From: Actinidia chinensis
Lineage: Eukaryota > Streptophyta > Magnoliopsida > Ericales > Actinidiaceae
Assembly (NCBI GenBank): GCA_009663005.1
Contig: VIGQ01001274.1
Location: 7,501 to 22,796 of the forward strand
Length of the DNA: 15,296 nucleotides
Reading direction: 5' to 3'
Shown here: piece by piece, positions 10,372 to 15,296 of the stretch
Layout: each line of letters begins with the position of its first letter
Numbering within the stretch: the stretch's first letter is position 1
Position numbers and translations under genes: made by a program
Notes under the pieces: generated by a model
Told to the model about the DNA's origin: nothing
Database searches by the model: none
What the model saw: the letters and a program-made list of their open reading frames with translations, nothing else

Positions 10372-10479
10372 ATGGGGCTGTCTAGGTTTCTTAAGTTTTT
10401 CGGAGGGTTTTTTTTCTTTTTGGTTAACCGATGCATTCATGGGACTGTGAGCACGCGTGCCGCACGGCACAAAAGTTTA

Positions 10480-10620
10480 CTAATACTCTCTCTTTCCGTT
10501 GCTATTCGTTTCATTCACTTCAATCGTTTCCAGCGCTCCTCCATCCATCAAGAAAAGCACTGAGATTCCTTCTAAATAGTTTGTTCTAGAATCCCTAAAT
10601 TATGAAGCATTCTCATACCC
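10480..10620 (+). promoter_or_regulatory. Leader-like pyrimidine-rich stretch with a tiny ORF
   Basis: A CTCTCTCTTTCC-type tract is followed by C/T-rich DNA with few T runs, resembling a plant 5' leader. A nine-codon open frame (MKHSHTQRS) starts at the ATG at 10602. No coding exon follows, although the NSF exons begin about 850 bases further on. It is called from composition only. Confidence 0.25.
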
Positions 10621-11215
10621 AACGATCCTAAGGGACAAAAGTGTGAGGTTTTCTCTCTGGTTTTTGTTCTACGAAAGATTCCACAATTTCTCTTATTCTT
10701 TCTTCTCTTTTTTTGTTTTTTTGTTTATAAAAAATTTGTTGGTTGTTGCAATGAAGGGAAAAGATTCTACTAAAATAGTTTTCGATGTCTTCAGATTTTT
10801 TTATCTCTGTTCAAAATTCCTGACTTTCATTTTTGTTTTGGTTGTAACTTGATGAAGAACCTTTATTCTTTGTTCTTGTTCCTTCAAGATTCGCTGGTTG
10901 TTTTTGAAGAAAAAAACGTATATATTTCCTCCCATTTGAATGCCTTAGGCTTTCATTGGATGAAGGTTTGGAGAGGGAGTTGTTAGAGGGAGAAAAGAAA
11001 AAAAAAAAAAGGAAAAAAAATATTAAATTTAAACTGTTGGACCAGTACTTTTTTCATTCTTCACCAAAGTTTCCTATAACAAGTTAATTAGGGCTATGAT
11101 TCTTATATAGAAAGCAAATAGCAACCATTAATGATCCCAAACTCCTGAATTTTCCGAATTAATCTTCTTTTTCCCAATTTTTCAGCATCATCAGTAGTAT
11201 TTACGATTCAAGAAA
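10621..11215. other. Non-genic DNA upstream of the second short MITE
   Basis: T-rich sequence resembling a leader intron, but with no exon recognised. I searched it for the NSF N domain and for the D1 GPPGTGKT Walker A segment and did not see them. Confidence 0.45.
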
Positions 11216-11361
11216 GGCTGTGATTGGATTGGATCAAGGATTTGTGAGGGAAAAAGAAAAAAAGAAAATGGAAAAAGGTAGAGATTCCAAAAGGGTGTTG
11301 GATCGTCTAACTTTTCATTTCCATTTCTTTCCCTCGCCAACTCCACGATCCAAACACAGCC
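11216..11361. mobile_element. Short MITE-like element, copy 2
   Basis: About 146 bp with clear imperfect terminal inverted repeats: it begins GGCTGTGATTGGATTGGATC and ends GATCCAAACACAGCC. It aligns along its length with 634-787, which defines a small dispersed family in this genome. It has no coding capacity. A reverse-strand open frame of 95 codons across it is a by-product of the repeat. No exact target-site duplication was seen. Confidence 0.75.
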
Positions 11362-11470
11362 TAAATGAGTAAACTTTGTGATCTTGCTTAAGAAATCAAG
11401 CAGGAAAGATTTACTGAAATCAGCAGGAAGGATCTTCTTAAGAAATCGCCAACTCCACGATCCAAACACG
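11362..11470. repeat. Scrambled local duplications at the NSF break
   Basis: Three repeats overlap here. The 24-mer from the right end of the MITE (11334-11357) recurs exactly at 11446-11469. A block reading GATCTT(G)CTTAAGAAATC occurs at 11380-11397 and 11431-11447. The stretch near 11402-11424 (GGAAAGATTTACTGAAATC) resembles the NSF exon segment at 11502-11524. This patchwork lies exactly where the upstream part of the NSF exon should be, so it looks like a rearrangement breakpoint. Confidence 0.65.
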
Positions 11471-11533
11471 TCTAACAATGTTTAGCTGATTGGGATGACA
11501 CCGGAAGGATTTACTAGATGAAGCACTTCTGAG
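11471..11533 (+). pseudogene. NSF: NSF exon block A: D1 sensor 1 and SRH start
   Basis: It reads as (L)NNVLL, then IGMT(N)RKDLLDEALLR when two small deletions are allowed, one in the Asn codon after ATGACA. The MTN stretch is the AAA+ sensor-1 position, and the rest begins the second region of homology. It ends CTTCTGAG before the donor GTGACT, leaving Arg split AG/G. Upstream coding sequence for FDEID and the preceding helix is replaced by MITE-derived repeat, and no acceptor AG borders the left edge. Confidence 0.85.
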
Positions 11534-11734
11534 GTGACTTCTGTATTTCATACCTCCTCTCTGTGGTAAATGCGGATTTCTATTACAATTAAGAGGTATG
11601 AGATTGCTGATTGTTTGAAATTTAGTAAAACTTCTTTTTGTGGGAAGTTTCGACTTAAGATTTTCTCAAGTGCTCTATCTGAAGAAAGCCCGTCATTCCT
11701 TTATTAAAATTTAGCTTCATTTTTTCTTATTTAG

Positions 11735-11869
11735 GCCTGGATGTTTGGAAGTTCAAGTGGAGATAAGCCTTCCTGATGAAAATGCGTCGTTTCCAAATTC
11801 TCAAATTCATACAAATAAAATGAAAGGAGAACTCTTTTCTTGCTCCAGATGTGAACTTGCTAGAGCTGG
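11735..11869 (+). pseudogene. NSF: NSF exon block B: D1 arginine-finger region
   Basis: It follows the acceptor TTATTTAG and begins with the G that completes the split Arg, then Pro-Gly. The family sequence [15 protein letters not shown] is present except that the Arg after Pro-Gly is TGT (Cys, 11742-11744), so a catalytic arginine finger is lost. QIHTNKMK is clear at about 11796-11823. Small indels (an extra C near 11787, a missing T near 11798, an extra G near 11827) shift the frame. It ends GAGCTGG before the donor GTATGTGAG. Confidence 0.88.
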
Positions 11870-12725
11870 GTATGTGAGTTATGCCTTAGGTAACTTATTG
11901 CTGTTGCCAGTATATATCATCGAATAATTGTACCCTTTCCACTTTACTAGTGTTTTCTTTGATTTTCGTGAACTCATGGCTATAGCCAAGTAGTATATCA
12001 GGACAGATATTAACATTAAATCTTTGACGATCTTCTATGAGAATTTTTGGTGGGTAGATAGTTATTCTATTGAAAAAGTGTGGAAAAACTTGGAGCCAAC
12101 GGAAAAGGAAGAGTTAATATATACAAACAATTAACTCATTCAAAGTCTTGTTCTATATCTTTTTGTTTATCTGTCAATGATTTGTGTTATTTTACATACC
12201 CCGATTGGATGTGATCGTTTTTTGAGACCCTTTTGTGTGTAGCAAATTACTTTTTGAAGCATGTATATGTTGACGTAGCTAAATATCGGTATGTAAATAC
12301 CTTTTGTGACAAGCTGGATCCGCTCCTTTTGGACCCTTTGGGGGTTTTGGTGATCCTTTTTGCTAGTAGCCTTTGCAAACGAGATGATCCTGTTGATGCT
12401 TTTGAGATGTTTAAATGTTATGTTACGTATCAGGTTCTCCCTCTATAGGTTGTCAATCTCGTTGGACGACACTTTTTGGAGTTGAAAACTGTTCTTCCCA
12501 TTCGAGTCATTGTCATTTTCTTTATGCCTAAATTGATACGTTACTATGCGATTTTCAGATTTTATTTTATGCTTTAAATATGAAGATGGGTTTGGCTTAC
12601 ATTGGTATAGTTTTCTCTGTTGGGAGAACTATATCATATGATCATGTATGAGAGGAGGAAAGCGGTTGCTTAAATTTATGAAGTCCAGTTGAGAAATTTT
12701 ACTGATATATATATATTAAATGCAG
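11870..12725 (+). other. NSF intron
   Basis: It opens with GTATGTGAG and closes with TTAAATGCAG, about 856 bases. An open frame at 12233-12448 (71 codons) lies wholly inside it and resembles no NSF segment, so it is left uncalled. The rest is T-rich, as usual for a plant intron. Confidence 0.75.
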
Positions 12726-12945
12726 CGCTGCACAAAGAATTATTACAGGGGGCAAGAGCTCGAAGGGGGGTGGCAAAGAGTGCGCGTATCATTTGATTGA
12801 AACTGGCAATTACGCATGGCTGTTTAAATAGCCAGTGGATGAGGAGGGGAGAGTATCAAGTGGCACGATGGAGGACGTTTAAATGCCCTCTATGAACGTT
12901 AGACCTTGGCATTTGGAGATTCCGCCGATGACCTTGACCGCTCAG
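12726..12945 (+). pseudogene. NSF: NSF exon block C: D1 C-terminal helices and D1-D2 linker
   Basis: Allowing small indels it covers ARTKNYSGAELEGVVKSA, then a SYALNRQL-like stretch, a DDLTKPVDEE-like stretch, a short SIKVTMEDF-like stretch, NALYE, and AFGxSxDDLxR. The intact runs include GCAAGAGCTCGAAGG (12753-12767), CCAGTGGATGAGGAGG (12832-12847) and TTTAAATGCCCTCTATGAA (12878-12896). At least eight lesions are visible in 220 bases. It ends CGCTCAG before the donor GTAAAA. Confidence 0.85.
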
Positions 12946-13821
12946 GTAAAAACTAGGTTATTAAGCTTGAACTTCGTCAGTAATGGAACTTCATTTTTAA
13001 TTGTTATGGGCTTTTGACCCCCAATCTAACTCAGATGTCATGCTAAGCTTACTAGAAATTGCGGAGCTTTTGTATACAGGATGGGCCTTTTAAAAACCAC
13101 CCCCCCACATATTATGTAATCTTCTAGTGATTCATTCGAATTTAATACAATTTTTGAACTATTTAGCTGCTCCACCTTGTAATAATGCTTTTGGATAGAC
13201 ACGAGAATTGAATTGATGTTCCTACTTATTAATTTCTCGTTATCAGATAATCCAGTTCTTGGTTGGATGGAATGGCTACCTGCATTCTCTTCATCAATTT
13301 TTGACATGTAACAACCATTTCCTGCGTTGTGTACAAGGCACTACTAATTTAGGATCCTCTATAGTGTCTTGGTACATAAGCGTTGCATACGGTTGATAGT
13401 TGCATGTGAATGAGACTTGCAAACAATGTGGTGATAGGTTGTTGTTTTTTAAGGTGAGTATGATTAAGTTATGGCCACTTCGCGCTTAATACAATTTCTA
13501 CTTGCATTCATGAGACTGACGGGAGTTTAAAACGCACCTTACCACAGAGAGAGATGAGGAGAGAGAGAAGAAAAACTGGGGCTCATTTTGTGGATCTCTC
13601 ATGCTGTACGTACCAGAATATTTTGCAATTTCATGGAACAATGATAGACAAAAAGTAATTTTCTATTTGAGAAACATTTAACAAATTAAGACGGCTCTAA
13701 TAATTGCCTTAGGCATGCCAATGTGAAATTGTGTGCTGGATAGTTCTGCTTATAAATCTATCGCTGAAGCTACTTAATATTCTATTTAACTACTTATTCA
13801 CCTCATCGAGCAATTTTGCAG
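12946..13821 (+). other. NSF intron with a GA-rich microsatellite
   Basis: It runs from GTAAAA to the acceptor CAATTTTGCAG. It includes a C run at 13102-13108 and an AGAGAGAGATGAGGAGAGAG-type tract near 13546-13570. A reverse-strand open frame at 13038-13307 (89 codons) has no recognisable family and lies in the intron, so it is not called as a gene. Confidence 0.7.
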
Positions 13822-13954
13822 ACGTATATGGTGGGTAGACTGTGGTGCACGACATGAGCAATTATACAAGAACAACAATGCTGTGGAATGAGCAATAAAA
13901 CTGAAGCAAAAGGAAGCCCACTTGTTACTTGCCTTCTAGAAGGTCAAGTGGCAG
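13822..13954 (+). pseudogene. NSF: NSF exon block D: start of D2 with first half of Walker A
   Basis: The first half reads WVDCGARHE, then a YK..N stretch corresponding to the family's MVDCGxRHxHIYKR, in one frame. After a shift the second frame is open from 13888, reading SPLVTCLLEG. The codon for the Pro in EGPSGSG has lost one C (13943-13945), so the naive frame reads EGQVAG. By chance that also gives a Walker-like GxxxxGKT pattern when joined to the next exon. It ends AGTGGCAG before the donor GTAATG. Confidence 0.9.
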
Positions 13955-14026
13955 GTAATGTGCTTCGGTTTTTTTTTTTTCATTAGCTAGTCATCATTTT
14001 TCTTAAATTGATTTGTTTTGGAACAG

Positions 14027-14091
14027 TGGTAAGACTGCAATTGTCAGCTTACTATTGGGATTGCACAGTGATTTTCCTTTGTCAAGATTTA
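14027..14091 (+). pseudogene. NSF: NSF exon block E: D2 Walker A lysine
   Basis: It follows the acceptor TTTTGGAACAG. TGGTAAGACTGCA gives SGKTA, completing the nucleotide-binding P-loop of D2. A family-like run ending IGIDSDFP follows if four single-base insertions are removed (near 14040, 14044, 14051 and 14064). VKI follows before the donor GTTAAG. D2 binds ATP mainly to hold the hexamer together. Confidence 0.88.
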
Positions 14092-14176
14092 GTTAAGCAT
14101 TCTCTCTCTTCTCTCTCTCTTCATAGATAGATACGATAGATAGTAGATTAAATTCTACTTTTTTATTCCATGCTAG
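14092..14176 (+). other. Short NSF intron with CT and GATA microsatellites
   Basis: An 85-base intron from GTTAAG to CATGCTAG. It contains a CT repeat (14101-14121) followed by ATAGATAGATACGATAGATAGTAG. The microsatellite leaves a normal pyrimidine tract near the acceptor (TACTTTTTTATTCC). Confidence 0.75.
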
Positions 14177-14301
14177 ATATCAGCTGAATCAATTGCTTGC
14201 CTTTAGTGAACGCAGTAAAATGTTCAGCAGATCGTAAGGTTATTCGGGATGCTTATAAGTCCCACCATTTAAGCCTTATTCATCCTCGATGACATTGAGA
14301 G
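14177..14301 (+). pseudogene. NSF: NSF exon block F: D2 core with Walker B-like motif
   Basis: It begins ATATCAGCTGAATC (ISAES) and goes on through a degraded IGLSESTK stretch, a KCAQIVKVFEDAYKSP-like stretch (about 14216-14270), and LDDIER at the end. CTCGATGACATTGAGAG at 14285-14301 is the D2 Walker B region, with the family's DDIE acids kept. The donor GTACAA splits Arg as AG/G. Several single-base changes lie in the middle, for example a lost A and an exchanged base around 14236-14247. Confidence 0.88.
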
Positions 14302-14402
14302 GTACAAACTTAGCTTATTCCAAGTTTATGCTTCTTTATACCTCCGTTATGTTTTTCTTTCATTCTATTGGTAATCCAGTCTATTCGCTGTCATTAGTGC
14401 AG

Positions 14403-14501
14403 GTTACTGGAGTATGGTTTGCCCATTGGATCTCGGTTTTTTCTAATTTTAATTTCACAAGACATTGTTGGTCCTTCTCAAAAAGGGGCTTTCTTTCCAA
14501 G
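14403..14501 (+). pseudogene. NSF: NSF exon block G: D2, LLEY to PPK
   Basis: It follows the acceptor CATTAGTGCAG. The G completes the split Arg, then TTACTGGAGTATG gives LLEY. The family's IGPRFSN, LISQTLLVLLKR and LPPK are all readable, but only after removing extra bases, mostly in homopolymers (TTTT to TTTTTT, TTT to TTTT, AAAAGG to AAAAAGGGG). It ends CCAAG before GTTTCC. It is the clearest example of insertion-type lesions in the window. Confidence 0.88.
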
Positions 14502-14539
14502 GTTTCCCTTTATGCCCAATTTCTATTTCGGATGAGTAT

Positions 14540-14606
14540 TGTTGTGGTTAAGTTGCAATTATTTTTATGGGGGACCACTTAGTTTGGTTGGTTGATTCAT
14601 ACCATG
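14540..14606 (+). pseudogene. NSF: Possible NSF exon block H: IGTTS segment
   Basis: GGGGACCACTTAGT followed by TTGGTTGGTTGATTCAT resembles the D2 sequence KKLLVIGTTSEVGFLDS that comes next in plant NSF, with several indels. The implied intron of about 40 bases is too short for plants, so either the preceding donor or this block is misread. Confidence 0.35.
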
Positions 14607-15296
14607 ATGCTTAAAATACAAGGGGGACTGTTACCGGTATCCTTTGGACTGCTTGGATGATCTATCATAGTCTTGGTTGCATTTTTGCTTGTTGAAACTT
14701 GTATTGGTTTCTTGGGACTCACTGGCATGGTCGGTAGACGTTGGGCAGATATCCAAACAACCAAGCTCCTTATGACTGCTTGAAATGTTCTATCATCTGT
14801 ATTGGTCCTTTTTTTAGAGTAATTTCATTTTACACGTTTTACTGAGAAAATGGGGTCCCTCGATTACCTTTTCTAATTGTACGGGGGGTTGAAAAAAAAA
14901 CCAATATTGAATAAATAGCTAAACCACTTATTGGGAGCTTCTCATAGGGACCTGACTTCCTGCATGCATTCGATAAACCGTTAAGTGCTGGGGGGGGGGG
15001 GCCTTACCAGGTTAGGCTATAGAGGCATTTCTGAGCTTTTACAATCCGCAATCAACACCGTTATGGGTTATGAGCGTAGGAAGAGAGTGTTACCTGTTCA
15101 AGGATGATTATCCTATTTATTAGTAATTTGATGCCTTGGATCGCAAGGCCACAAGACGTCACCCAGTAATTCGTGAGATAAACCCACTCTTATCGTGATT
15201 TGCCATCTGAGGAACCTCCATTCTGTTCTAAGAAAATTTTCTGTAGAGCAGGAGGTCCTTTTTACCCCATGTGACTAGGGGAGCACTCTCTCTTTT
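14607..15296. other. Probable NSF intron or non-genic tail
   Basis: No further NSF exon could be recognised up to the end of the window. It contains a 12-base poly-G run at 14990-15001. Given the gene order, the remaining D2 exons would be expected beyond the right edge. Confidence 0.4.

Larger units (their letters stand above)
11471..14501 (+). pseudogene. NSF: NSF (vesicle-fusing AAA+ ATPase), 5'-truncated and frameshifted
   Basis: Seven exon blocks here follow the plant NSF protein in order. NSF is a hexameric AAA+ ATPase that uses alpha-SNAP to take apart SNARE complexes after membrane fusion. The blocks cover the end of D1 (GMT..RKDLLDEALLR, then [12 protein letters not shown], then QIHTNKMK), the ARTKNYSG and SYALNRQL segments, the FGxSxDDLxR linker, and the start of D2 (SPLVTCLLEG, split Walker A, then DDIER). 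Introns are retained with GT/AG borders and consistent phase (for example Arg split AG/G at two junctions), so this is not a retrocopy. Small indels occur every 15-30 bases, and no frame runs through even one full exon cleanly. The N domain and the D1 Walker A/B exons are absent upstream; the 3' exons probably lie beyond the window. Identity as NSF is firm; whether it is decayed or badly sequenced is open. Confidence 0.92.

Noticed and set aside
8200..10372. Missing NSF 5' exons or a P450 exon 2 hidden by frame errors
   Set aside because: I looked for the D1 Walker A, FDEID, the N-domain start, and the P450 heme loop on both strands and saw no run of matching bases. A profile search allowing frameshifts would settle it.
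11191..11478. A 95-codon reverse open frame
   Set aside because: It spans the short MITE copy and the duplicated MITE end, so it is repeat-derived.
12233..12448. A 71-codon forward open frame that looks slightly helical
   Set aside because: It lies wholly inside an NSF intron bounded by good splice sites and opens with TTG, and its sequence matches no family I know. A pentatricopeptide repeat was considered because of the DAFEMF string, but the spacing and other key positions do not fit.
13038..13307. An 89-codon reverse-strand open frame
   Set aside because: It lies in the NSF intron between exon blocks C and D, with no recognisable domain, no splice context and no promoter signal on that strand.
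14289..14582. A 97-codon forward open frame with hydrophobic stretches
   Set aside because: It crosses an NSF intron and the shifted frame of exon block G. The apparent membrane segments come from T-rich codons in the wrong frame.

Overview
The window looks like nuclear DNA from a eudicot plant. It is AT-rich, with long stretches of no coding potential, plant-type intron borders, microsatellites, and small inverted-repeat elements of the MITE kind. Neither recognisable protein gene is intact, and both are read by similarity rather than by a long open frame. These are a CYP71-type cytochrome P450 first exon near the left end (1298-2189, +) and a run of exons from an N-ethylmaleimide-sensitive factor (NSF, vesicle-fusing ATPase) gene at the right end (about 11471-14501, +, probably continuing past the window). 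No RNA gene, CRISPR array or prokaryotic feature was seen.

Layout. 1-1240 is AT-rich flank carrying a short MITE-like element (634-787). A TATA box at 1243-1249 leads into the P450 start codon at 1298. The P450 exon ends at a donor-like site at 2190, and the second P450 exon, with the heme-binding cysteine, was not found. 2190-4400 is AT-rich and non-genic, with one short direct repeat. 4420-5830 holds a promoter and leader-exon/intron start that appears twice about 1.07 kb apart. The second copy has a telobox and a TCP site II element upstream, but no coding exon could be tied to it. 5830-8000 is intron-like sequence with a 19-base poly-G run and a roughly 480 bp hAT-like MITE (6902-7380). 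8011-8093 is a small exon-like block that could encode a Cys-rich segment. 8100-11215 shows nothing recognisable except a leader-like stretch near 10480-10620. 11216-11469 is a second copy of the short MITE plus a duplicated MITE end, which abuts the first NSF exon.

The NSF exons keep their order, splice sites and codon phase across introns. They run from the D1 sensor-1/second-region-of-homology segment through the D1-D2 linker into the D2 Walker A and Walker B motifs. No exon for the N domain or the first half of D1 was found. An intron-bearing, 5'-truncated copy like this is a duplicated gene fragment, not a processed retrocopy.

The most unusual property is the type of damage. Both genes carry a one- or two-base insertion or deletion roughly every 15-30 bases, while the residues between these are often still the family consensus. 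Ordinary neutral decay gives more substitutions than indels, so uncorrected long-read error is a serious explanation for many of the frameshifts. The missing parts of both genes, and the loss of an NSF arginine finger through a CpG-type change, argue that real pseudogenisation is also present. The sequence alone does not separate the two. No previously undescribed biological system was found.
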